12,161 bases of DNA from an uncultured Caryophanales bacterium (GTDB lineage: Bacteria > Bacillota_I > Bacilli_A > RF39 > UBA660): the NCBI GenBank assembly GCA_946414975.1, contig CAMKQS010000047.1:1-12161 (forward strand), read 5' to 3'. The translations under genes and the position numbers were made by a program. The notes below the pieces were generated by a model. It was given only the letters and a program-made list of their open reading frames with translations, had not been told where the DNA came from and ran no database searches. Positions 1 through 6,457 of this stretch are shown one piece after another (position 1 is the stretch's first letter; every line of letters begins with the position of its first letter).

Positions 1-303
1 CGTAAATTTGGTATGATACTTAATCTAATATCTCAAAGACCTGTGGAAATATCAGAAACAGTTATATCACAGTGTATTGACTTTTTGATATTTAAAATGA
101 CACACCCAAGAGATTTAGATTATATAAAAAAGATGTTACCTAATATGAGTGAAGAGATTATGGAAAAACAGAAAAGTTTACAACCAGGAACATGCGTTGC
201 CTTTGGTAAAGCATTTAAAATTCCAATGATTGTAAAAATGCCACTTCCTAATCCTGAACCATATAGTAGTAACGCAAATATTATCGCAACCTGGAAAGCT
301 TAG
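1..303 (+). CDS. HerA/DUF87-family ATPase, C-terminal fragment
   Basis: This is the 3' end of a gene that begins before the window; frame 1 is open from the first base to a TAG at 301-303, leaving 100 residues. The fragment contains LISQRPVEISETVISQC (from about residue 9), then a stretch resembling the TNPEDxxYIKKxLP segment and a C-terminal strand ending in MPLPNP. These are the sensor/arginine-containing and final segments of HerA-like, FtsK/VirB4-related hexameric DNA translocases (DUF87). The Walker A and B motifs would lie upstream and cannot be seen. In bacteria such stand-alone HerA-like ATPases often pair with a NurA-like nuclease or act in phage defence or DNA processing, but the partner is outside the window. 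Assignment to the superfamily is fairly secure; exact role is unknown. The gene is closed by an intrinsic terminator whose loop contains the stop codon, so it is separate from the rimP operon. Confidence 0.8.
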   Translation, partial: RKFGMILNLISQRPVEISETVISQCIDFLIFKMTHPRDLDYIKKMLPNMSEEIMEKQKSLQPGTCVAFGKAFKIPMIVKMPLPNPEPYSSNANIIATWKA

Positions 304-316
304 GCTTTCTTTTTTT
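294..316 (+). terminator. Intrinsic terminator after the HerA-like gene
   Basis: A perfect 6-bp stem, GAAAGC (294-299) with GCTTTC (304-309), encloses the 4-nt loop TTAG, which carries the TAG stop of the upstream gene. The stem is followed directly by seven T residues (310-316). This is a standard rho-independent terminator, shifted so far upstream that it overlaps the last codons. It separates the HerA-like gene from the rimP operon. Confidence 0.85.
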
Positions 317-357
317 ATATTTTTAAATAACAATATATCGGTTAGTCTATAAAAAGC

Positions 358-386
358 TATACATTTAATAAATTTTATGATATAAT
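358..386 (+). promoter_or_regulatory. Sigma-A-type promoter of the rimP-nusA-infB operon
   Basis: TATAAT at 381-386 is preceded by TGA, giving an extended -10 (TGATATAAT, 378-386). A -35-like TATACA (358-363, four of six matches to TTGACA) lies exactly 17 nt upstream. Transcription would start near 393, giving a leader of about 54 nt. It is the only strong promoter seen for the five-gene operon. Confidence 0.75.
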
Positions 387-403
387 TTATTTGTTGCAAG
401 AAA

Positions 404-427
404 AAAGAGTGGGGATTCCCACTCTTT
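404..427 (+). other. Stable leader hairpin upstream of rimP
   Basis: AAAGAGTGGG (404-413) and CCCACTCTTT (418-427) form a perfect 10-bp stem with the tetraloop GATT. It starts about 11 nt after the predicted transcription start and ends 10 nt before the rimP SD (GGAGG, 438-442). Only three T residues end the 3' arm, followed by AAAG, so it is not a typical terminator. It could protect the 5' end of the mRNA or be a binding site for autoregulation by an operon product. That function is inference. Confidence 0.7.
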
Positions 428-446
428 AAAGTAATATGGAGGTAAT

Positions 447-701
447 ATGAAGGTAGAGGATGTTGTAACAAATTTAATCAAGGATGTAATTGAAGAAAAT
501 AATTATATACTAGATTCAGTGGAATATGTATTTGAAGATGGTAATAATTTTTTAAGAGTAGTTATTGATAAGAATGGGATTATTGATATAGATGATTGTG
601 TTGTTGTTAGTAAGTTAATTAATCCTATATTGGATGATAATGATCCAATAAGTGATAATTATATACTTGATGTTTGTTCAAAAGAGAAGGGATGTGAATA
701 A
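447..701 (+). CDS. rimP: Ribosome maturation factor RimP, N-terminal domain only
   Basis: RimP assists 30S subunit maturation. The 84-residue product matches the N-terminal alpha/beta domain: an initial helix, the strand LDSVEYVFEDGNNFLRVVID (residues 22-41), then DIDDCVVVSKLINPILDDNDPI (47-68; written in part here as DIDDC...NDPI) and the end of the domain at YILDV. Where the family continues with SSPGxxRP and a C-terminal SH3-like domain, this protein reads CSKEKGCE and stops. Full-length RimP is about 150 residues, so roughly 70 are missing. ATG 447 follows GGAGG by 4 nt. The gene is first in the operon, and nusA begins 1 nt after its stop; the last RimP codons hold the nusA ribosome binding site. 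Identity is well supported by sequence and by position directly before nusA. Whether the short form works is not known. Confidence 0.88.
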   Translation: MKVEDVVTNLIKDVIEENNYILDSVEYVFEDGNNFLRVVIDKNGIIDIDDCVVVSKLINPILDDNDPISDNYILDVCSKEKGCE

Positions 702-702
702 A

Positions 703-1881
703 ATGAATAGTGAAGAGTTAAAAAGAGCTATTGATACTTTTTCAAAAGAATCAGGAATGGATAAAGATTATTTATATGATTCAATTGAACTTGGTTTAAA
801 TAGTGCATATAAAAAACAATATAAGCTTCCTAATTCAAGAGTTGATTTAAATCGTGATACTGCTGAAATTAAGATGTATTCTTTTAAGACTGTTGTTCTT
901 GACAAAGAGCATAAAGAATCACTTGATGAAGGGTTTAAAGATGAAGTTGAATTAACAGAAGAAGAATTAAATGACGAAAATTTAGAAGATTTACCTGAAG
1001 AAGAAAGATATCGTCCATTTGTATTTAATGATAAATTATATATAACATTAGAGGATGCAAGAAAGATTGATCCATCTATTAATGTAGGTGATACAATTGA
1101 ACAAGAAGTAACTCCTGCAGATTTTGGACGTGTTGCGGCGGCTACTGCTAAACAAGTTCTTGTACAAAAAATAAGAGAGGCTGAAAGAAATAATATTGCA
1201 TCTATGTTTGAAGATAAAGAGGGAGAATTAATTTCAGGTACAGTTGATATGGAAGATGAGAAAAATTACTTTATTGATTTTGGTAAGACTCAAGGATTAC
1301 TTCCAAAAACTGAGATTATTCCTGGTGAAAAAATTAAAATGGGTTCTAATATTAAAGCATATATTAGTAAAGTAGATATAAATTCAAAGGGAGCTTTAAT
1401 TTTACTTACTCGTAAATATTATGGATTTATTACAAGATTGTTTGAACTTGAAATTCCTGAAATTAGTGATGGAGATGTTATAGTTTATAGTGTTGCACGT
1501 GATGCAGGTAATAGAACTAAGATTGCTGTATATTCAGATAATCCTAACATTGATGCAGTTGGTGCTTGTGTAGGAGAGAAAGGAACTCGTATTAATAATA
1601 TTCTACGTGAATTAAATGGTGAGAAAATAGATATAGTAGCTTATAGTAAGGATCCTGCTACATTTATATCTAATGCTCTTGCTCCAGCTAAAGATTTAAA
1701 AGTATTTGTTCTTGATGAAAAGACTAAAGAGACAATGGTTGTTGTAAATAAAGAAAATTTATCTCTTGCAATTGGTAAAAAAGGAATTAATGTTAAGCTT
1801 GCAAGTCGACTAACACACTATAATTTAGAAATTAAAACATATGAACAAGTAAAAGAAGCAGGAATTAATATTCTAGAATAA
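703..1881 (+). CDS. nusA: Transcription elongation/termination factor NusA
   Basis: NusA binds RNA polymerase and nascent RNA and modulates pausing, termination and antitermination. The 392-residue product has the N-terminal RNAP-binding domain (about 1-165, ending in TPADFGRVAAATAKQVLVQ), an S1 domain (about 174-240), KH1 (about 265-330, loop GEKG at 291-294) and KH2 (about 335-385, loop GKKG at 358-361). It lacks the extra C-terminal acidic repeats of Proteobacteria, as is usual for Gram-positive NusA. Compared with the roughly 370-residue Bacillus protein, about 38 extra, strongly acidic residues lie near 66-111 in the N-terminal domain. ATG 703 is chosen because AGAAGGG (about 685-691) precedes it and MNSEELKRAI fits the family start. 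An in-frame ATG at 652 would overlap rimP by 50 nt and add a tail foreign to NusA. Confidence 0.97.
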   Translation: MNSEELKRAIDTFSKESGMDKDYLYDSIELGLNSAYKKQYKLPNSRVDLNRDTAEIKMYSFKTVVLDKEHKESLDEGFKDEVELTEEELNDENLEDLPEEERYRPFVFNDKLYITLEDARKIDPSINVGDTIEQEVTPADFGRVAAATAKQVLVQKIREAERNNIASMFEDKEGELISGTVDMEDEKNYFIDFGKTQGLLPKTEIIPGEKIKMGSNIKAYISKVDINSKGALILLTRKYYGFITRLFELEIPEISDGDVIVYSVARDAGNRTKIAVYSDNPNIDAVGACVGEKGTRINNILRELNGEKIDIVAYSKDPATFISNALAPAKDLKVFVLDEKTKETMVVVNKENLSLAIGKKGINVKLASRLTHYNLEIKTYEQVKEAGINILE

Positions 1882-2138
1882 TGAAAAAAATTCCAATGCG
1901 TATGTGTGTAGTGACACGTGAAAAATGTCAAAAGCAAGATTTAATTAGAATTGTTAAAGATAAATATGATAATGTTTTTGTTGATACTACAGGTAAGCAA
2001 AATGGTAAAGGTGCTTATATAAAAAAAGATATTAATGTACTAAAAAAAGCTAGACAAAATAAAATTTTAGATAGAGTATTAGAAATTAATATTAGTGATG
2101 ATATATATAATGAACTTGAAAAAATTATAGGAGAATAA
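1881..2138 (+). CDS. ylxR: YlxR/RnpM, RNase P-modulating RNA-binding protein
   Basis: The 85-residue protein has the full YlxR (DUF448) pattern: RMCVVTREK at residues 7-15 (family RxCxxxxxxxxK), LIRIVK at about 21-26, VDTTGKQNGKGAYI at about 35-48 with the diagnostic NGxGAY, and a C-terminal helical part. In Bacillus subtilis the orthologue, renamed RnpM, binds RNase P RNA and modulates its activity. Length fits the family (about 90). Its ATG overlaps the nusA stop by one base (TAATG), with no good SD, so translation is probably coupled to nusA. The order nusA-ylxR is widely conserved in Bacillota. Confidence 0.95.
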   Translation: MKKIPMRMCVVTREKCQKQDLIRIVKDKYDNVFVDTTGKQNGKGAYIKKDINVLKKARQNKILDRVLEINISDDIYNELEKIIGE

Positions 2139-2140
2139 AA

Positions 2141-2566
2141 ATGGATAAATATATGGAAGAAGCAATAAGACAAAGTGAAATGTCAACATGCTTAAGAAGA
2201 AAAGTGGGAGCAGTTGTTGTTAAAGATGATAAAATTATTGCGAAAGGATATAATAATCAAGTTGGTGGTATTAGACCTTGCACAGAACTAGGCTGTATTA
2301 GAGACAATTATAATCTTCGTCATGGAGAAAGACGTGAATTGTGTAGATATATTTGTGCAGAACAAGTGATTATTAGTGAAGCTGCAAGACGTGGTGAGTC
2401 ACTTGATGGTGGTATAATTTATATTACATCTTATCCTTGTTCTATATGTGCGAAAATGCTTATTAGTGCAGGTATAAAGAAAATAATTTGTGGTGGTGAG
2501 TTTGAAGATGAACTTACCAAAGATTTTATGAAAGAAGTGGGGATTCCAATTATAAAGTATAATTAA
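2141..2566 (+). CDS. dCMP deaminase-family (ComEB-like) zinc deaminase
   Basis: Family members deaminate dCMP to dUMP for dTTP synthesis. The 141-residue protein shows RRKVGAVVVKDDKIIAKGYN (residues 19-38), the catalytic CAE at 72-74 and PCSIC at 99-103. The glutamate and the two PCxxC cysteines of the catalytic zinc site are present. The third ligand is Cys where most dCMP deaminases have His (HAE); cytidine deaminases use Cys there, so zinc binding remains plausible. C47, C52, H61 and C68 form a second Cys/His group, as in the clostridial and ComEB-type branch. SD GGAG (2130-2133) lies in the end of ylxR, 7 nt before ATG. The gene occupies the slot where ylxQ normally sits between ylxR and infB. 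A deaminase acting on another substrate cannot be excluded. Confidence 0.85.
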   Translation: MDKYMEEAIRQSEMSTCLRRKVGAVVVKDDKIIAKGYNNQVGGIRPCTELGCIRDNYNLRHGERRELCRYICAEQVIISEAARRGESLDGGIIYITSYPCSICAKMLISAGIKKIICGGEFEDELTKDFMKEVGIPIIKYN

Positions 2567-2589
2567 ATTTATAGAAAGAGGGTGTTATT

Positions 2590-4677
2590 ATGATGAGTGT
2601 TTTAGAATATGCTCAAGATGTTAACAAAACAGTTAAACAAATTTTAGATAGGTGTCAAAAGCTTAATATCGATGTAAAAAGTGAGGATGATGAATTAGAT
2701 GAAGAAGCTATCACTATTTTAGATAATGATATTATGCATGATGAAGAAGAAGATAATGATTTCTATGAAGATGAGTTAATTGAAAAAGAGAAAAATAAAA
2801 TAGAGGAAATAGTTAATAATAATAAACCTAAAAAAGCTGTTAAACAGGTTAAGAATGGTAAAAAAGAATTAGCTAAAAAGAAAAAAGAAATGTATAAAAA
2901 CAAAGAAAAGTTAATTAGTAATTCTCCTGTTGATAAGTCTGATACAATTATATATAAAGAATCTATGACAATAGGTGAGCTTGCTCGTGAGTTAAATGTA
3001 AAACCAGCAGTGCTAATAAAGAAATTGTTTACAATAGGAATTCTTGCTACTATTAATAATGTTATTGATTTTGATAATGCTGCTTTAATAGCATCAGAAT
3101 ATGATAAAAAGTTAGAGCGTAAACAAGACTTTGATGAGACAAAGTTTGAGGAATTTGAAATTAATGATAAAGAAGAGGATTTAGAAAAAAGACCAGCTGT
3201 TGTAACAATCATGGGTCATGTTGATCATGGTAAAACAACTCTTTTAGATACAATACGTAAAACAGATGTAGTTTCAGGGGAAGCTGGAGGTATTACTCAA
3301 GCAATTAGTGCATATCAAGTAAAATATAATGGTGAGGTTATTACTTTTATTGATACACCGGGACATGCTGCATTTACTGAAATGCGTGCAAGGGGTGCAA
3401 GTATTACGGATATAGTAATTATAATTGTTGCAGCTGATGACGGAGTTATGCCTCAAACTAAAGAAGCTATAGATCATGCTAAAGCGGCTAATGTACCAAT
3501 ATTAGTTGCAATTAATAAAATTGATAAGCCTGGAGCAAATGTGGATAAAGTATTAACTGAGCTTGCTGAATGTGAATTAACACCAGAAGCTTGGGGAGGA
3601 GATACAATATGTGTTCCAATAAGTGCTAAAACTGGTGAAGGTGTAGATAAATTATTAGAAAATATATTATTAGTTGCAGAAATATCTGATTTTAAGGCAA
3701 ATCCTAAAAGATATGCTATAGGATCTGTAGTTGAAGCTACACTTGATAAACATGTAGGTGCTAAAGTTACAGTTCTTGTCCAAAATGGTACATTACGTCT
3801 AGGAGACCCAATAGTAGTTGGAACATCTTTTGGTAAAATTAGAACTTTAAAAAATGATAAAGGTGAAGAAATTACAGAAGCATTACCTAGTCAGCCAGTA
3901 GAAATTACAGGGATTAATGAAATACCTTCTGCAGGAGATAAATTTATGGCTTTCGAAACTGAAAAGCAAGCAAGAAGTATTGGTGAAGCTAGACGTGAAG
4001 AAGAGAAGCTAAAGAAAAATACTAAAGTTAGTGTATCATTAGAAGATATATTTTCTAAGATTCAAGATGGTATTAAAGAAATAAATGTTATTATTAAAGC
4101 AGATGTAAATGGATCTGCTGAAGCTGTTAAAAATTCTTTAGAAAAGATTGAAGTAGAAGGTGTAAAAGTTAAAGTAATAAGAAGTAGTGTAGGTGCTATT
4201 ACTGAGTCTGATATAGTACTAGCAAGTGCATCTAATGCTATAATTATTGGATTTAATATTAGACCAAATAATACAATTAAAGATTATGCTAAGGATCAGG
4301 GAGTAGAAATTAGACTTTATGATATTATCTATAAAGCAGTTGAAGATATGGAAAATGCAATGAAGGGATTACTTGATCCAACATATGAAGAAAAGGTTAC
4401 TGGTTCTTTAGAAGTAAGACAATTATTTAAGTTTTCTAAAGTTGGTATCATTGCTGGTTCATATGTATTAGATGGTGTTATTAAATCAAATTCTAAAGCA
4501 AGAGTAATTCGTGATAGTAAAGTAATTTATGACGGTGAAATTGGATCATTACAAAGAGAAAAGGATTCAGTTAAAGAAGTTAAAAAGGGCTTAGAATGTG
4601 GTGTTACAATAACTAATTTTAATGATATTAAAGTTAATGATATTATAGAAGCATATGAAATGGTAGAAGTAAAATAA
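2590..4677 (+). CDS. infB: Translation initiation factor IF-2
   Basis: IF-2 is the GTPase that brings initiator fMet-tRNA to the 30S subunit and drives subunit joining. The 695-residue protein has a short N-terminal subdomain, a charged Lys/Glu-rich linker (about 45-120), the IF2_N domain (about 125-175, [20 protein letters not shown]) and the G domain: G1 GHVDHGKTT (209-217), G2 GGIT (233-236), G3 DTPGH (255-259), G4 NKID (309-312) and G5 SAK (345-347). Domains II, III and IV follow. Two adjacent ATGs (2590, 2593) follow the SD AGAGGG (2577-2582) by 7 and 10 nt; the first is taken. The length is close to Bacillus IF-2 (about 716). It is the last gene of the operon; a terminator begins in its stop codon, and rbfA and truB do not follow. 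Confidence 0.98.
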   Translation: MMSVLEYAQDVNKTVKQILDRCQKLNIDVKSEDDELDEEAITILDNDIMHDEEEDNDFYEDELIEKEKNKIEEIVNNNKPKKAVKQVKNGKKELAKKKKEMYKNKEKLISNSPVDKSDTIIYKESMTIGELARELNVKPAVLIKKLFTIGILATINNVIDFDNAALIASEYDKKLERKQDFDETKFEEFEINDKEEDLEKRPAVVTIMGHVDHGKTTLLDTIRKTDVVSGEAGGITQAISAYQVKYNGEVITFIDTPGHAAFTEMRARGASITDIVIIIVAADDGVMPQTKEAIDHAKAANVPILVAINKIDKPGANVDKVLTELAECELTPEAWGGDTICVPISAKTGEGVDKLLENILLVAEISDFKANPKRYAIGSVVEATLDKHVGAKVTVLVQNGTLRLGDPIVVGTSFGKIRTLKNDKGEEITEALPSQPVEITGINEIPSAGDKFMAFETEKQARSIGEARREEEKLKKNTKVSVSLEDIFSKIQDGIKEINVIIKADVNGSAEAVKNSLEKIEVEGVKVKVIRSSVGAITESDIVLASASNAIIIGFNIRPNNTIKDYAKDQGVEIRLYDIIYKAVEDMENAMKGLLDPTYEEKVTGSLEVRQLFKFSKVGIIAGSYVLDGVIKSNSKARVIRDSKVIYDGEIGSLQREKDSVKEVKKGLECGVTITNFNDIKVNDIIEAYEMVEVK

Positions 4678-4709
4678 GGTTATATTATAAGGTTTAAATA
4701 ACCTTTTTT
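4676..4709 (+). terminator. Terminator of the rimP-infB operon, with alternative stems
   Basis: The 3' arm ATAACCTT (4698-4705), leading into TTTTTT (4704-4709), can pair with AAGGTTAT (4676-4683, 8 bp, 14-nt loop). Its AACCTT part can instead pair with the nearer AAGGTT (4689-4694, 6 bp, 5-nt loop). The two stems exclude each other, and either gives an intrinsic terminator. The left arm of the first stem starts inside the infB stop codon. Confidence 0.8.
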
Positions 4710-4710
4710 C

Positions 4711-4739
4711 TTTACAAAAAAAATGCATTTATGTATAAT
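4711..4739 (+). promoter_or_regulatory. Sigma-A-type promoter of tatD
   Basis: TTTACA (4711-4716) and TATAAT (4734-4739) are separated by exactly 17 nt, immediately after the infB terminator. The predicted start near 4746 lies 10 nt before ATG 4756. It also rules out an in-frame ATG at 4723, which would be inside the promoter spacer and not transcribed. Confidence 0.85.
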
Positions 4740-4755
4740 ATTATTTGGTGATACT

Positions 4756-5511
4756 ATGAAGTTGATAGATACTCACGCACATTATAATAGTAAGGATTTA
4801 AATAATTTAAATGATGAAATAATTAATATTAATAAAAATGATAATATAGATAGAATAATTAATGTTGGACTTAATTATGATACTAGTAAGGAAGTAATTG
4901 ATATAGGCTTAAATAATAATAAATTTTATTCAACTATAGGTATTCATCCTTTAAAAGAAGGTAGTATTGATTTATTAAATTATTTAAGCAGTAATTATGA
5001 TATAAGTAAAGTAGTAGCAATCGGTGAAACAGGTATTGATACAAATAAAAATATTGATGTTCAAATAAAAATATTTATAGATAGTATAAAACTTGCTAAT
5101 AAATTAAAGTTACCAATTATAATTCATTCTAATACTACTAAAGATTCATTAATATATGCAAATAGATTATGCATAGAAATAATAAAAAGATATTATCCTA
5201 ACTATGGTTTTGTATTTCATTCTTTTCAACCTGACTTAGATATTTTAAAAGAGATACTTAATTTAGGTGGTTTTGTATCAGTTGGACCAATGATATTAAA
5301 AAGTAATGCTAAAAAATCACTGGAGGTTGTAAGAAATATTGATATAAATAATTTATTAATAGAAAATGATTATCCATATTTATCTAATGATCAGATTAAT
5401 GATTTAAAAAATGTATTTGAAAAAGTATGTATGTTAAAAGGGATGGATGAATATAGTATGGAAAATCATTTAAATAATAATGCAAAAAGACTATTTTATA
5501 AATTGAAATAG
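4756..5511 (+). CDS. tatD: TatD-family metal-dependent nuclease/hydrolase
   Basis: TatD proteins are TIM-barrel, divalent-metal-dependent DNases/hydrolases linked to DNA repair and turnover. The 251-residue product keeps the family order and all expected metal ligands: THAH with H7 and H9, IGETGID with E91, PIIIHS with H124, FHSF with H155 and D205 in the final motif. That motif reads ENDYPYL instead of the usual ETDxPYL. Length matches the family (about 255). Start 4756 has only a weak SD-like GGTG (4747-4750), but it is fixed by the promoter and by MKLIDTHAH being the normal N-terminus. The gene has its own promoter, is separated from infB by a terminator, and converges on the HD-domain gene with 4 nt between stops. 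The true substrate cannot be read from sequence. Confidence 0.9.
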   Translation: MKLIDTHAHYNSKDLNNLNDEIININKNDNIDRIINVGLNYDTSKEVIDIGLNNNKFYSTIGIHPLKEGSIDLLNYLSSNYDISKVVAIGETGIDTNKNIDVQIKIFIDSIKLANKLKLPIIIHSNTTKDSLIYANRLCIEIIKRYYPNYGFVFHSFQPDLDILKEILNLGGFVSVGPMILKSNAKKSLEVVRNIDINNLLIENDYPYLSNDQINDLKNVFEKVCMLKGMDEYSMENHLNNNAKRLFYKLK

Positions 5512-5517
5512 TCTTTT
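5485..5517. terminator. Shared bidirectional terminator between tatD and the HD gene
   Basis: A perfect 12-bp stem pairs AAAAGACTATTT (5485-5496) with AAATAGTCTTTT (5506-5517) around a 9-nt loop. Each strand ends its 3' arm in a T run, so it can serve both convergent genes. It lies within the last codons of tatD and covers the first two bases of the HD gene's stop codon. Confidence 0.8.
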
Positions 5518-6373
5518 AATTTGTTAATTTTTTTAATATTTTTATAAAATCTTCACTTTTATTTTGAGCTTTTTTAGTATTTTCTCTTTGTCTTTCTATT
5601 TCGTTATTTATTAAACATATGATATCTTTTTGAGTTTGGGTAAGTTTTCTATTTTCTAATAAATAACTAATTATATCAATTGTTTCAATTGTATATTTTT
5701 CTTGAAAGGTAGTAGTGGCATTTTCTAGATCCATAACGTTATTTAATCTATCACATAATTTTATATTAAGTGCCCAGTTAGTCATGTTTTTCATTTTTAT
5801 TTGTAAATATCTAGTTTTCCCAAGTAAATTTTTAATCTCATTATCATTGGTAAGCTCAAGTACTATTGAGGCAACTAGATAACCAAAATTATTTGCAATA
5901 TCATAATAAGTAGTATTAGTATCTTCTAGTGTATCGTGTAATAGTGCACATATTATTAAATTATCTATTTCTTTTGATTTTATATATTTTTTTACATTCT
6001 CAGCTACTTTTATTGGATGGTTAATATAAGGTGTACCATCGGCTCTAATTTGGTTTAAATGAGCTTCTTTAGCAAATTCTAATGCTTTTTCTATTTTGTC
6101 ATTAGTATTCTCTTTCTTTATTTTTGGTTCAATGTGATTAGCTCTATATTCATTTAATTGCATTTCTAAATCAAGATTATAATTATATACTTCCATTACT
6201 TTAATCATGTTTCCTAGTTTCCTTTTTTCTTTTATTATTTGTTCAACATCTTCATCATATTTAACATATACTATAAAATCTTCATAGTCAAATGTGTCAC
6301 AAAATACTATCATATGTGAATATTCTTTCGTATTACCATTCATTAATAATCTTTTAATTTCTTCTTTACTCAT
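5516..6373 (-). CDS. HD-domain (p)ppGpp hydrolase-like protein with an extra N-terminal domain
   Basis: The 285-residue protein has an HD domain (about 92-215) of the RelA/SpoT/MESH1 type: AHLNQIRADGTPYINHP (104-120), the metal and catalytic motif LLHDTLEDT (144-152, with H146, D147, E150 and D151) and KLCDRLNN (205-212, D208). This pattern suits manganese-dependent removal of pyrophosphate from (p)ppGpp. There is no synthetase, TGS or ACT domain, so it would be a small alarmone hydrolase if active. The first 80 or so residues (MIVFCDTFDYEDFIVYVKYD..., KVMEVYNYNLDLEMQLNEYR) form a separate small domain that I recall in bacterial and phage proteins but cannot name. The SD AGGAGG (6379-6384) is 5 nt from the ATG. 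The gene is divergent from the LysR gene. Hydrolysis of other nucleotides is a real alternative. Confidence 0.8.
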   Translation of the reverse strand: MSKEEIKRLLMNGNTKEYSHMIVFCDTFDYEDFIVYVKYDEDVEQIIKEKRKLGNMIKVMEVYNYNLDLEMQLNEYRANHIEPKIKKENTNDKIEKALEFAKEAHLNQIRADGTPYINHPIKVAENVKKYIKSKEIDNLIICALLHDTLEDTNTTYYDIANNFGYLVASIVLELTNDNEIKNLLGKTRYLQIKMKNMTNWALNIKLCDRLNNVMDLENATTTFQEKYTIETIDIISYLLENRKLTQTQKDIICLINNEIERQRENTKKAQNKSEDFIKILKKLTN

Positions 6374-6386
6374 AAGTACCTCCTAA

Positions 6387-6415
6387 TTGAATTATAGCAA
6401 TATTTATATTATAAT
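6387..6415 (+). promoter_or_regulatory. Promoter of the LysR-type regulator gene
   Basis: TTGAAT (6387-6392, four of six matches) and TATAAT (6410-6415) are 17 nt apart. Transcription would start near 6422, giving a leader of about 36 nt. Downstream, TTAT-N7-ATAA (6431-6445) has the T-N11-A form recognised by LysR-type regulators and could serve autoregulation, but such sites arise easily in AT-rich DNA. Confidence 0.65.
6391..6399 (-). promoter_or_regulatory. Extended -10 promoter of the HD gene
   Basis: Read on the minus strand, TGCTATAAT is a consensus extended -10 element (TATAAT at 6396-6391). No good -35 is visible at 17 nt (TTTTAT), as is common for extended -10 promoters. Transcription would start near 6384, at the first base of the AGGAGG SD, giving a leader of about 11 nt. 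The element overlaps the -35 of the divergent LysR promoter. Confidence 0.65.
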
Positions 6416-6457
6416 AAAAATACAAATAAATTATTGTTGCGATAACAGGAGGTTATG

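Noticed and set aside
178..471. Minus-strand open frame opposite the HerA-like gene end and the rimP promoter.
   Set aside because: It spans a terminator and a promoter of the plus strand, has no recognisable domain and no supporting signals.
2763..3477. Two minus-strand open frames inside infB.
   Set aside because: They are antisense to well-conserved IF-2 coding sequence, rich in Ser/Phe/Ile as expected for antisense reading of AT-rich genes, and lack ribosome binding sites.
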